A stretch of DNA of 64,000 nucleotides from PALSA-610 sp038213435 (GTDB taxonomy: Bacteria > Actinomycetota > Acidimicrobiia > IMCC26256 > PALSA-610), in contig JBBQTI010000006.1 in assembly GCA_038213435.1 (NCBI GenBank), forward strand, positions 1 to 64,000, given 5' to 3'. The position numbers and the translations under genes are program-made. Under the pieces are notes generated by a model. It worked only from the letters and a program-made list of their open reading frames with translations. It was not told where the DNA came from and searched no databases. The first letter of the stretch is position 1. Each line of letters begins with the position of its first letter. Below are positions 17,349 through 25,860 of this stretch, one piece after another.

Positions 17349-17650
17349 GAGCGCCTCGCCGATCCGAGCCCGGCCAGCGCGCACTCCACCGCATCGCGTA
17401 CCGTGCGCAACTCCACGAGATCGTCGTCGTCGATCGAGAAGCCGACGGTCCGCTCACCCAGCTCCGAGATCACGCCTTCCACGAGATCGATCACGGCGAA
17501 GTCGTCGGCATCGAGGTCTTCGCGCAGCCGGGTGTCGAGGGTGACCGTGTCGGGATCGACGCCGAGGATCTCGACGAGCTGGTCGCGCACGACCCGCTCC
17601 ACGTCGTCGCCGCCGACCGGGCCGCGATGGCTGTGCGTCTCAGCGGGCAC
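17345..17650 (-). CDS. ACP-like protein lacking the phosphopantetheine serine
   Basis: The 101-residue product has the four-helix acyl carrier protein pattern: VRDQLVEILGVDPDTVTLDTRL, then EDLDADDFAVIDLVEG, then a final helix LRTVRDAVECAL. In ACPs the second motif reads DSL with Ser carrying 4'-phosphopantetheine; here it is DDF, so the carrier residue is an Asp and the protein cannot be activated in the normal way. An acidic stretch (SIDDDDL) follows. It overlaps the plsX stop and, as GTGA, the rnc start, so it is co-translated with both. It may be a structural or regulatory partner of fatty acid/phospholipid enzymes. The GTG start at 17650 was chosen by position. Confidence 0.8.
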   Translation of the reverse strand: MPAETHSHRGPVGGDDVERVVRDQLVEILGVDPDTVTLDTRLREDLDADDFAVIDLVEGVISELGERTVGFSIDDDDLVELRTVRDAVECALAGLGSARRS

Positions 17651-18665
17651 CGGTTCTCCCACCCTCGCCGAGGGCTCCGACCGCCTCGCGTAGCTTCGCA
17701 ACCACGTCGGCGCGCACACAGTCGCGCGCCACCCGCACCGCGTTCACGATCGCGGTCGCCGACGACGACCCGTGCGAGATCACGCACACACCGTCGACGC
17801 CCAGCAACATTCCGCCGCCTGTGTTGTCGGGCACGAGCGCCGCCGCCGCCTGGAGCAGCCGGAGCTTCAGCGCCTCGGCCGCGTCGGCCCAGGGCGACCC
17901 GGGCTCGTCGACGACGCCGAACACCAGGCCGGCCAGACCCATTACCGCGCCTTCCATGGTCTTCAAGGTGACGTTGCCGGTGAAGCCGTCGGTGACGATG
18001 ACGTCGGCGCTCCGCCGCATCAGGTCGCGGCCCTCGACGTTGCCGACGAAACCCTTTACCTCGGCGAACAGGTCGGACGCGCGCTTCCGCAACGCATCGC
18101 CCTTCCCCGGCTCCTCACCGTTGGACAGCAGGGCGATCGTCGGTTCGCGCACGCCGAGCCGGACGCGCGCATACGCGCGGGCGAGCTCGGCCCACTCCAC
18201 GAGCCATTCTGGGTCGGGGTCGACGGTCGCGCCCCCGTCGACGAGCAACTGGATGCGGTCCTCTCCGATCACGGGGATCGGGATCGCGATGGCCGGCCGG
18301 TGCACGCCCCGGATCCGCCCGAACCGCAACAGCGCGGCCGCCATCGTCGCACCGGTGTTGCCGGCGCCGACCATCGCGGCGGCGCGTCCGTCGCGGACGG
18401 CCTCGGCCGCGCGCACGATCGAGGAGTCCTTCTTCGCCCGGACCGCCGACGCGGGCTCCTCGTCCATGGCGATGACTTCCGACGCGGCGAGGAGCTCCAC
18501 GCGCGGTGGCGTCTGTTTGTCGGGCAAATTTCCGCACAACACGTCCGGCGGGCCGACGAGCAACACGTCGACGTCGCACTCCTCGACGGCCTGCAGCGCG
18601 CCCGCGACGATCTCCCCAGGCGCGCGGTCGCCGCCCATCGCGTCGATCGCGATCACCGGCGGCAT
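17640..18665 (-). CDS. plsX: Phosphate acyltransferase PlsX
   Basis: The 341-residue enzyme converts acyl-ACP and phosphate to acyl phosphate for phospholipid synthesis. It begins MPPVIAIDAMGGDRAPGEIV and shows GAGNTGATMAAAL, RPAIAIPIPV, DGGATVDPDPE and VIVTDGFTGNVTLKTMEG. The 60-residue longer open frame upstream has no similarity. It follows rpmF, as in many bacteria, and leads into an ACP-like gene. It is normally membrane associated. Confidence 0.96.
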   Translation of the reverse strand: MPPVIAIDAMGGDRAPGEIVAGALQAVEECDVDVLLVGPPDVLCGNLPDKQTPPRVELLAASEVIAMDEEPASAVRAKKDSSIVRAAEAVRDGRAAAMVGAGNTGATMAAALLRFGRIRGVHRPAIAIPIPVIGEDRIQLLVDGGATVDPDPEWLVEWAELARAYARVRLGVREPTIALLSNGEEPGKGDALRKRASDLFAEVKGFVGNVEGRDLMRRSADVIVTDGFTGNVTLKTMEGAVMGLAGLVFGVVDEPGSPWADAAEALKLRLLQAAAALVPDNTGGGMLLGVDGVCVISHGSSSATAIVNAVRVARDCVRADVVAKLREAVGALGEGGRTGAR

Positions 18666-18678
18666 GGGTCGCTCCCGG

Positions 18679-18858
18679 CTACTCGACGTCGAGGACCTGA
18701 CGGCCTCGGTACCAGCCACAGTTGCCGCACACCCGGTGAGGAAGCCGCGACGCGCCGCAGTTCGGGCACAGCGAATGCGCCGGGGGTGCGAGGCGCATGT
18801 TCGCGGACTTGCGCGAACGGGTCGCGGAGCGGCTCGTCTTGCGCTTCGGGACGGCCAT
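18679..18858 (-). CDS. rpmF: 50S ribosomal protein bL32
   Basis: The 59-residue protein starts MAVPKRKTSRSATRSRKSAN and has a zinc knuckle CPNCGASRLPHRVCGNCG, the C+ form of bL32. It is 65 bases from the DUF177 gene stop and 13 bases from plsX. Confidence 0.97.
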   Translation of the reverse strand: MAVPKRKTSRSATRSRKSANMRLAPPAHSLCPNCGASRLPHRVCGNCGWYRGRQVLDVE

Positions 18859-18923
18859 GGTTTCGTAGCTCCTCGTAATCGTGACGTCGAGATACTGAGA
18901 TATTGAACGTGAGGTCGGAGTGT

Positions 18924-19433
18924 CTAGAGGTCGAGCGAGCGGAGCGCCGCCCAACGGGGGTCGGGAACGGTCGGGTCGCAGTCGCAGGTCTCGAGGTTGT
19001 GGTCGACACCGCAATCCGAGCACAACCCCCGACACTCGGGCCGGCAAAGCGGCACCGCCGGGAGCTCCAGCAGGAGCGCGTCGCGGATCAGTGGCTCGAG
19101 GTCGACCACGTCGTCGTCGGAGAGCAGGTACGTCTCGCCCTCGAGCGGTTGGCGCTCGTACAGCTCGCCGACCCGCACCGCGAGGTCGCCGCCGACCGGG
19201 ACGAGGCACCGGCTGCAGGCGGCGTCCCAGGGCGCGGTGATCGTTCCCCGCACGACCATGCCCTCGGACACCCGTTCCATGGTGAGATCCACCGCGATCG
19301 GCCGGCCGGACGTCACCTCGGCGCCCGGGCCCCGCACGTCGTCGAGGACGCCCTCGAGCTGGACCGTCCGGGACGCGCCGGGACGTCGCAGCAGATTGGC
19401 GACGGGGATGCGGAAGGCGCTGGTGGTCGACAT
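18924..19433 (-). CDS. DUF177 protein (YceD family)
   Basis: The 169-residue protein begins with LLRRPGASRTVQLEG and contains CSRCLVPV and a second cluster CRPECRGLCSDCGVDHN plus CDCDP. This is the YceD/DUF177 family found next to rpmF. In E. coli YceD helps large-subunit rRNA precursor processing. The Cys pairs are probably a zinc site. ATG at 19433 chosen because the conserved N-terminus follows it. Confidence 0.88.
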   Translation of the reverse strand: MSTTSAFRIPVANLLRRPGASRTVQLEGVLDDVRGPGAEVTSGRPIAVDLTMERVSEGMVVRGTITAPWDAACSRCLVPVGGDLAVRVGELYERQPLEGETYLLSDDDVVDLEPLIRDALLLELPAVPLCRPECRGLCSDCGVDHNLETCDCDPTVPDPRWAALRSLDL

Positions 19434-19623
19434 GGGCAATCGCTTCGGAGGCCGTTCGGAGGACCCTTGGGAATCGTCTGGGAGAACGCCGGACTGACCG
19501 GCTGGTCCGGCGCGGGGAATGTACCGCCTGCGCACAGTGGGCGCGTGGGATCGTAGCAGGTCAACCCCTCTTTCTCGACGTCAGAGACCCGTCAGAGAAA
19601 GGCTGTTCAGAACGGAACGGCGC

Positions 19624-20166
19624 TCAGAGATCGTCCTGGTCGAAGAAGCCGGCCTCGTCGGCGTCGGACTCGTTCACCACCGGCGAGGGCGCGTGCACCT
19701 GCAATCGCTCCCGCCCCTTCTGCACAGTCTGCATCGTGCGATCGAGAACGACCTCGAACGCGGCGAGCTTGCGGTCGACATAGTCCTCGGCCTCGTGCCT
19801 GATCGCCGCCGCGCGACGCTCGGCGTCCTCCACGATCTCCTCGCTGGTCCGACTCGCCTCGCGGACGAGCTCGTTCTTCTCGACCATCCGCTCGGCCCGC
19901 ACCCGCGCGGCGTCGATCAGACGTTCCGCTTCGTGCGCGGCCCGCTCGACCACCTGGTCGCGCTCCTTCAGGAGCCATCGGGCCTCCCGCAGCTCCTCGG
20001 GAAGGCCTTCGATCGCGTCCTGCAGGATCGCGCCGAACTCGTCGCGATTGATCGACACCGACGCCGACATCGGCAGCTTCCGCGCGGCCTCGAGGATGTC
20101 CCGGAGCTGTTCGAGGAGCGCGGCCGAGTCGGGGATCTTCTCCGGTTCGTCTTCGAGCACCTTCAC
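19624..20166 (-). CDS. Coiled-coil protein, DivIVA-like / ATPase B-like
   Basis: The 180-residue protein is almost all helix with a heptad-like pattern from about residue 70 to 140 (VERAAHEAERLIDAARVRAE, RRAAAIRHEAEDYVDRK). It sits between coaD and DUF177 genes, where actinobacteria carry a conserved protein related to Mycobacterium Rv2927c, sometimes called cell-division-like. No enzymatic motif is seen. It ends in an acidic tail (DEAGFFDQDDL). It overlaps coaD by 4 bp (ATGA). A role in cell envelope assembly or division is inferred from position only. Confidence 0.75.
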   Translation of the reverse strand: MKVLEDEPEKIPDSAALLEQLRDILEAARKLPMSASVSINRDEFGAILQDAIEGLPEELREARWLLKERDQVVERAAHEAERLIDAARVRAERMVEKNELVREASRTSEEIVEDAERRAAAIRHEAEDYVDRKLAAFEVVLDRTMQTVQKGRERLQVHAPSPVVNESDADEAGFFDQDDL

Positions 20167-20651
20167 GCCTCCTGAGAGCGGAACGTCTCGACGAGCCGGT
20201 CGTTGACGTTCTTGGGCACCATGCCGGACACGTCCCCGCCGAAACGCGCGACCTCCCGCACGAGGCTCGACGACAGGAAGGAATGCTGCGGGCTCGTCGA
20301 CAGGAAGAAGGTGTCGATCCCTGACAGGCGCTGGTTCATCTGCGCCATCTGCAGCTCCTGGTCGAAGTCCGAGACCGCGCGCAGACCCTTGACGATGGCG
20401 TCGACGCCGTGGTCACGGGCGAAATCGACGAGCAGCCCCTTGAAGAACTCGATGCGGATGTTGGTCAGATGCTGGGTCGCTTCCTTGAGCATCTGCTGGC
20501 GGTCCTCGAGGCTGAACAACGACGCCGTCTTCTGCGGGTTGCGGATCACGGCGACGATCACCTCGTCGAAATGCCGGGACGAGCGTTCGATGATGTCGAG
20601 GTGCCCGAGGGTCACCGGATCGAACGATCCCGGGCAGAGAGCGATCGCCAC
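20163..20651 (-). CDS. coaD: Phosphopantetheine adenylyltransferase
   Basis: The 162-residue enzyme makes dephospho-CoA from phosphopantetheine and ATP. It has the nucleotidyltransferase motif ALCPGSFDPVTLGHLDII (HxGH-like), GLRAVSDFDQELQMAQMN, and the C-terminal STSPQHSFLSSSLVREVA. Length is normal. It lies directly downstream of rsmD, the standard order (rsmD-coaD). Confidence 0.97.
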   Translation of the reverse strand: MAIALCPGSFDPVTLGHLDIIERSSRHFDEVIVAVIRNPQKTASLFSLEDRQQMLKEATQHLTNIRIEFFKGLLVDFARDHGVDAIVKGLRAVSDFDQELQMAQMNQRLSGIDTFFLSTSPQHSFLSSSLVREVARFGGDVSGMVPKNVNDRLVETFRSQEA

Positions 20652-20669
20652 GCAGTCTCCCCAGTCAAG

Positions 20670-21266
20670 TCATGGAAGCAGGAAGGTCAAAAGCGTATCG
20701 CCGAAAGTCCGTTCCCACCTGTTCGAGAGCCCCGGCGGCACGATGACGGGATGGCGCCGTGGCCGTTCGACGCTCACGATCGCGCCGAGCGAGAGCCAGC
20801 CGGGTACCAGAAGCGACGCCAACAGATCGGTGATCTCGGGGTCGGGAGTGTCATACGGCGGATCGACGAACACGAGGTCGAACGGCGCGACGGGCGGCGG
20901 CCCGCCGGCCAGGAAACGGCCAACGTCCCGAGCGACGACGTCGACCGGCACCCCGACCGCGGTCTCGTCGGTGAGCACCTGCAGGTTGGCCTCTATGGCC
21001 GCCAACGCGGCGCGGTCCCGCTCTACGAGGACGGCTGCGGAAGCGCCGCGCGAAAGCGCCTCGATCGCGAGCGCGCCGGTGCCGGCGTAGAGATCGAGCA
21101 CCGTCGCGTCATCGAGTGCGCCGCGGGCGTCGAGCGCGGAGAACATGGCTTCGCGCGCCATGTCCTTCGTAGGTCGCACCTGATCGCCAAGAGGTGCGAC
21201 CAGCCGCCGGCCCCGGGCGCGCCCCGCGATCACCCGCAACCCGCGCGAGCCCCGTGCTTTGCTCAC
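20670..21266 (-). CDS. rsmD: 16S rRNA (guanine966-N2)-methyltransferase RsmD
   Basis: The 198-residue enzyme has a Rossmann fold with motif I DLYAGTGALAIEALSRGA and the catalytic motif IV DLVFVDPPYDTPD. The N-terminal loop VIAGRARGRRLVAP is family-typical. It methylates G966 of 16S rRNA late in 30S assembly. The start overlaps the recG stop by 4 bp (ATGA), so recG, rsmD and coaD are probably one transcript. Confidence 0.95.
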   Translation of the reverse strand: MSKARGSRGLRVIAGRARGRRLVAPLGDQVRPTKDMAREAMFSALDARGALDDATVLDLYAGTGALAIEALSRGASAAVLVERDRAALAAIEANLQVLTDETAVGVPVDVVARDVGRFLAGGPPPVAPFDLVFVDPPYDTPDPEITDLLASLLVPGWLSLGAIVSVERPRRHPVIVPPGLSNRWERTFGDTLLTFLLP

Positions 21267-23410
21267 GACTTGAACAAGAAGTCGACCGCGTCGCCCAGCA
21301 GCTCGTGGACCTCGTCCCGCAGCTGCGTATGGGCGCCGAGCTCCGGATCGCGATCGAGGATCTCCTCCGCGACGCCGCGCGCCTGGATCACGACCGCCTC
21401 GTCGCGGGGGATCCGTCCGAGCTTGAGGTCGCTGAAGCCCGCCTGGCGTTCGCCGAACACCTCACCGGAGCCACGGATCTCGAGATCCTTCTCCGCGAGC
21501 GCGAAGCCGTCGGTGCTCTCGGCCATGGCGGCCAGCCGTTGCTCGCCGTCGACGGTACTCGGGTCCGCGAACAAGAAGCAGTACGACCGGTCGCCACCGC
21601 GCCCGACCCGACCGCGGAGCTGATGCAATTGGGAGAGCCCGAACCGGTCGGCGTCCTCGACGATCATCACCGTGGCGTTGGCGACGTCGACTCCGACCTC
21701 GATCACCGTCGTCGCGACCAGAACGTCGAGCTCGCCCGCGCGATAGGCGCGCATCACGGCTTCCTTCTCCTTGGACGGCATCTGCCCGTGCAGCAGCCCG
21801 ACGCGCATGTCGTGCAGCTCCTCGGCCTGCAGCCGCTCGTACTCCGCGGTGGCGGCCTTGGCCTCGACCTTGCCCTTGTCCTCTACCAGCGGGCACACGA
21901 CGTACGCCTGGTGGCCTACCGCGACCTCTGCTCGGAGCGCGTCCCACGCCGCCGCCTGCGCGAGCGGGCTCGGGTCGACCAGTGTCGTCTCGATCGGCGT
22001 CCGCCCGGGCGGCAGCTCGCGTAGCTCCGACTTGTCGAGATCGCCGTACACGAGCATCGCCGCCGTGCGGGGGATCGGGGTGGCGGTCATGACGAGGACG
22101 TCGGGCTGGTCGCCCTTGCCGCGCAGGAGCGCGCGCTGCTCCACCCCGAAGCGGTGTTGCTCGTCGACGACCGCGAGCCCGAGGCGGGAGAAGCTCGCGT
22201 CGCCGTAGAGCAACGCGTGCGTGCCGAGAAGGATGTCGATATCTCCCGACTCGAGTCCCGCGGTGATTCGCCGCCGCTCGGCCGCGGTGGTGCGGTTGGT
22301 CAGGAGCGCGACCCGTACCGGTCGGTCGGCGAGCAAGGTTCCCTCGGCCGGAACCGACAGCCCCTCGAGGAGCTGAAGCGAACCGAGGTAGTGCTGCTCC
22401 GCGAGCACTTCGGTCGGCGCCATGAACGCGCCCTGATACCCACCCTGGACCGCGACGAGCAGCGCGGCGAGGGCCACCACGGTCTTGCCCGAACCGACGT
22501 CACCTTGGAGGAGCCGATGCATCGGCGCGGGCCCTGCCAGGTCGTGGGTGATCTCGTCGAGGGCGCGCTGCTGATCGCCGGTGAGCTCGAACGGCAGCCC
22601 GGCGACGAACGCGGCGACGAGCGAACCGTCGACCCGGTGGCGGATGCCCGATTCCTCGGCTTCGAACGCGCGCTTGCGGGCGACGAGGCCCACCTGCATC
22701 CGCATGAACTCGTCGAAGATCAAGCGACGCTTGGCCGCGCCGAGCTCAGCCATCGACTCCGGACGGTGGATCGCGCGCAGCGCGGTACCGCGATCGAGCA
22801 GGTCACAGCGGTCGAGAACGGCTTCGTCGAGCGGGTCCGCGAAGCCGCGCACCCGGCACTTCGCGAGCGCGTCCGACACCATCCCCCGCAGCTGCCAGGT
22901 GAACACCTCCGCCTTGCCCGACTGCGGGTAGACCGGGACGATCACGCCGGTCTTCTCGTTGGCGACGCCGGCGCGGCCGACGACGTCGACGACCGGGTTC
23001 GTCATCTGACGCTTCCCGCGGTACACGTCGAGCTTGCCGAAGAACGACGCCTCGGTACCGACGCTCAGTTGCTTCTCCCGCCACGCCTGGTTGAAGAACG
23101 TGATCGTCAGCATCGACGTTCCGTCGTGGACGACGGCTTCGACGAGCGCACGGCCCTGACGCGTCCTCCGGCCGTGAATCGAGCGCACCTCGGCGAAGAC
23201 GGTGGCCTCCTCGCCTACTGCGAGCGCGGCGATGTCGGTCTTCTTCGTCCGATCGACCCATCGGCGCGGATAGTGCTGCAACAGGTCGAGGACACTGCGC
23301 AGTTCCATGTCGGCGAGACGCGATTCGAGCGCGGCCCCCACGCCCTTCAATCGCTCGAGCGGGATCTCGCGCAGATCAGCCAGTGTCAGCGGCGGATCAC
23401 CGGTCGGCAC
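21263..23410 (-). CDS. recG: ATP-dependent DNA helicase RecG
   Basis: The 715-residue superfamily 2 helicase reverses stalled forks and branch-migrates Holliday junctions. The N-terminal wedge has GVGAALESRLADMEL and an OB fold; then Walker A GDVGSGKTVVALAAL, DEQH box VVDEQHRFGVEQR, MTATPIPRTAAM, and motif VI QLRGRVGRG. The GTG at 23410 was chosen since it follows the stop of the DhaL-like gene by 8 bp; an ATG at 23458 would overlap that gene. Confidence 0.95.
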   Translation of the reverse strand: MPTGDPPLTLADLREIPLERLKGVGAALESRLADMELRSVLDLLQHYPRRWVDRTKKTDIAALAVGEEATVFAEVRSIHGRRTRQGRALVEAVVHDGTSMLTITFFNQAWREKQLSVGTEASFFGKLDVYRGKRQMTNPVVDVVGRAGVANEKTGVIVPVYPQSGKAEVFTWQLRGMVSDALAKCRVRGFADPLDEAVLDRCDLLDRGTALRAIHRPESMAELGAAKRRLIFDEFMRMQVGLVARKRAFEAEESGIRHRVDGSLVAAFVAGLPFELTGDQQRALDEITHDLAGPAPMHRLLQGDVGSGKTVVALAALLVAVQGGYQGAFMAPTEVLAEQHYLGSLQLLEGLSVPAEGTLLADRPVRVALLTNRTTAAERRRITAGLESGDIDILLGTHALLYGDASFSRLGLAVVDEQHRFGVEQRALLRGKGDQPDVLVMTATPIPRTAAMLVYGDLDKSELRELPPGRTPIETTLVDPSPLAQAAAWDALRAEVAVGHQAYVVCPLVEDKGKVEAKAATAEYERLQAEELHDMRVGLLHGQMPSKEKEAVMRAYRAGELDVLVATTVIEVGVDVANATVMIVEDADRFGLSQLHQLRGRVGRGGDRSYCFLFADPSTVDGEQRLAAMAESTDGFALAEKDLEIRGSGEVFGERQAGFSDLKLGRIPRDEAVVIQARGVAEEILDRDPELGAHTQLRDEVHELLGDAVDFLFKS

Positions 23411-23417
23411 GCGCCGA

Positions 23418-25049
23418 TCACTCCACGCCCACGAGATAGGGATACAGGGGCTGCCCACCGTCGTGGAACTCGACCTCGAGGTGCGGGAACGCGTACTCGA
23501 TGTGTTCCCGGATGCGTTCGGTCTCGTTGGCGGCCGCGTCGCAGCCCACCAGTACCGTCACGATCTCGCTGTCGTCGTCGACGAGCTCCTCGAGGAGCTT
23601 GCGGACCGCGTCTGCGGCCGAGGAGGCAGATCCGACCACACCGTCGCGTCCAAGCGCGAGCCAGTCGCCTCGTCGAACCCGCCCACCTTCGACCGAGGCA
23701 TCGCGGACGGCCTGCGTCACCTCGCCGGTCCGAACGCGCCCGAGGGCACCCTGCATCGAATGCGTGTTGCCGTCGACGGTCGCGTTCGGGTCGTACTCGA
23801 CCAGGGCGGCGAGGGCCTCGGGGACGCTGTGCGTGGGGATCACGGCGACCTGTTTCTCGCTCAACGCGTCGACCTGCTCGGCGACGGGGACGATGTTCTT
23901 GTTATTGGGCAGAACGATTACCGCGTCGGCCTTGCACAGTTCGACCGCCTCGAGGATCTGCGCAGTCGACGGATTCATCGACTGGCCGCCGGCGACGACC
24001 TGTTGCACGCCGAGGCTCGTGAGCAGACGGCGAATTCCGTCGCCGACGCCGACCGCGACGACGGCCGTCGTGACGACGGGCTGAGCGACGCGGTCGCCGA
24101 GGTCGGCGAGCACGTCGGCCTCGCGCACCCACCGTTCCTCTTCGACCTGCTCGACGAGATCGGTGACGCGGATCTTGTGCGGCCTCCCGGCGTCGATGCC
24201 GGCTTCCACCGCGCCGCCGACGTCGTTGGTGTGAATATGGCAGTTCCACACACCGTCGCCGCCGACCACGACGATCGAGTCACCGATCGCGCTCCAGGCG
24301 TCCCGGAAGCTCGGGATCATCTCGTCGGACGCGTCGAGGAGGTACATCACCTCATACCGCAGGCTCGAGAGATCGTCGCCGGCCAGATGCGCCGCGACGG
24401 AGGCGGGAGTCGTGACCACCTCGGGCTCGGGGATCGCGCGACCGGACACGACCTCCAACAGCGCGGCGAGCAACAAGGTGAACCCCTTACCGCCCGCGTC
24501 CACGACCCCGGCGTCGCGCAACGCGAGGAGGAGTTCCGGCGTGCGTTCCACAGCTTCGCAAGAGGCGTCGAACGCGCACTCGAGCACGGTCGCGAGCGTC
24601 GGGTCGCCATCGAGCGCCTCGACCGCCTCGGCCGCGGCCCGCGCCACCGTGAGGATCGTGCCCTCGACGGGGCGCATGACCGCCTCGTACGCGGCGTCGC
24701 TGGCGCGCCGCAGGCCCGAGCGCAGATCGACCCCGCGCACAGCATCGAGGGCGCCGAAGCCTTCCACGAGCCCGCGCAGGATCTGCGATGTGATGACCCC
24801 GGAATTTCCCCGCGCGCCCATCAGCGAGCCCCTGCTCACCGCGTGGCACACCTCGGCCATCGAGTCCGCGGTCCGCAGCTCAGAGCTCACCGACTCGAGC
24901 GTCAGCGCCATGTTCGTACCGGTGTCGCCGTCGGGCACCGGGTAGACGTTGAGCCGGTTCAGCTCCTCTTGGTGCGCGCGCAGTGCATCACGGAATCGGA
25001 GCACCGCTTGGCGCAGATCTGCGGCGGACAAGCAGGTCAGCGTCGGCAT
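23418..25049 (-). CDS. DhaL/FakA-like kinase-type protein (YloV family)
   Basis: The 543-residue protein has an N-terminal DhaL (DAK2) domain: NVYPVPDGDTGTNM supplies the Asp triad for magnesium-ATP, with LMGARGNSGVITSQ and DAGGKGFTLLLAAL. The rest is the dimerisation and regulatory part typical of FakA, the ATP-binding subunit of fatty acid kinase, with IVLPNNKNIVPVAEQVDALS near the end. A FakB (DegV) partner is not in the window. It is placed upstream of recG in the same operon, as in many Gram-positive bacteria. Confidence 0.88.
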   Translation of the reverse strand: MPTLTCLSAADLRQAVLRFRDALRAHQEELNRLNVYPVPDGDTGTNMALTLESVSSELRTADSMAEVCHAVSRGSLMGARGNSGVITSQILRGLVEGFGALDAVRGVDLRSGLRRASDAAYEAVMRPVEGTILTVARAAAEAVEALDGDPTLATVLECAFDASCEAVERTPELLLALRDAGVVDAGGKGFTLLLAALLEVVSGRAIPEPEVVTTPASVAAHLAGDDLSSLRYEVMYLLDASDEMIPSFRDAWSAIGDSIVVVGGDGVWNCHIHTNDVGGAVEAGIDAGRPHKIRVTDLVEQVEEERWVREADVLADLGDRVAQPVVTTAVVAVGVGDGIRRLLTSLGVQQVVAGGQSMNPSTAQILEAVELCKADAVIVLPNNKNIVPVAEQVDALSEKQVAVIPTHSVPEALAALVEYDPNATVDGNTHSMQGALGRVRTGEVTQAVRDASVEGGRVRRGDWLALGRDGVVGSASSAADAVRKLLEELVDDDSEIVTVLVGCDAAANETERIREHIEYAFPHLEVEFHDGGQPLYPYLVGVE

Positions 25050-25120
25050 CGAGGGTCAGAGTACCGGGGTGCTACCCTCTTCGTGCTCTAGCGACGATCG
25101 ACTCAGAAGGTGCTCCGACG

Positions 25121-25309
25121 ATGTCCTCTGTTTGCGACGTGTGCGCCAAGAAGCCGATCTTCGGCATGAGCCTCAGCCACTCGCACCGTCGCACCAAGCG
25201 CCGCTGGAATCCCAACATCCAGCGGGTCCGGGCGATCGTCAACGGCGCGCCCAAGCGCGTCAACGTATGCACTTCGTGCCTCAAGGCGGGCAAGATCGTC
25301 AAGGCCTAG
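25121..25309 (+). CDS. rpmB: 50S ribosomal protein bL28
   Basis: The 62-residue protein has MSSVCDVCAKKPIFGMSLSH and ends KRVNVCTSCLKAGKIVKA. The CxxC pairs make the zinc-binding form. It is transcribed divergently from the DhaL-like gene across a 71-bp region that must hold both promoters. Confidence 0.97.
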   Translation: MSSVCDVCAKKPIFGMSLSHSHRRTKRRWNPNIQRVRAIVNGAPKRVNVCTSCLKAGKIVKA

Positions 25310-25341
25310 CCCCGGCCCGACCCGTTGCGCCTGGAGCGGCC

Positions 25342-25569
25342 ATGCAAGGCACCGTGAAGATGTTCGACCCCGCGACCCGCGAGGGAATCGTCGTGCTCGA
25401 CACGGACCGATCCGAGTTCGTACTCGCGAGCGACGCGCTGGCGGGTTCCCTGTTTCGGATGCTGCGCCAGGGCCAACGAATCATCTTCGACCTCGACGCC
25501 TCGGGCCGCGCGACGCACGTGCGGACCGGCTCGGAACCCGATCTCGGCATCCCCACCGCCGAGATCTGA
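25342..25569 (+). CDS. Cold-shock-like domain protein
   Basis: The 75-residue product resembles the actinobacterial cold-shock domain: MQGTVKMFDPATREGIVVLD, an aromatic beta strand in place of the RNP-1 motif, and LRQGQRIIFDLDASGRATHV. The canonical FGFI/VFVH motifs are weak, so nucleic acid binding is not certain. It follows rpmB after 32 bases on the same strand and may be co-transcribed. No signal or other domain is seen. Confidence 0.65.
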   Translation: MQGTVKMFDPATREGIVVLDTDRSEFVLASDALAGSLFRMLRQGQRIIFDLDASGRATHVRTGSEPDLGIPTAEI

Positions 25570-25576
25570 TCGCGGT

Positions 25577-25852
25577 TCAGCGCTCGCGTCGATATCGGGT
25601 GCCGTGTCCCGTCACGAGCGCGACGAAACCGAGCAACACGACCGCGCCGACGAACGCGACGAACATCGAGCGCAATCCGAAGTCGCCGATCCCGTTGTCG
25701 CCCGCGGCATTGAACAGCATGCCGCCGATCAGGCCGCCGACGATGCCGACCACGACGGTGCCGAGGCATCCGAGGTTCCAGCCGCCGCCGGTGACCGCCC
25801 GCGCCACGGCACCGGCAACGAATCCGACGATGATCCAACCGAGCAGGCCCAC
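25577..25852 (-). CDS. GlsB/YeaQ/YmgE-family membrane protein
   Basis: The 91-residue protein has three hydrophobic segments with the Gly zipper pattern (IIVGFVAGAVARA, CLGTVVVGIVGGLIGGML, FVAFVGAVVLLGFVALV) of the transglycosylase-associated family. Function in the family is unclear; stress-induced in enterobacteria. The GTG at 25852 with GGACG upstream is chosen. It lies 8 bases downstream of the pckG stop on the same strand. Confidence 0.82.
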   Translation of the reverse strand: MGLLGWIIVGFVAGAVARAVTGGGWNLGCLGTVVVGIVGGLIGGMLFNAAGDNGIGDFGLRSMFVAFVGAVVLLGFVALVTGHGTRYRRER

Positions 25853-25860
25853 GGAGCGTC

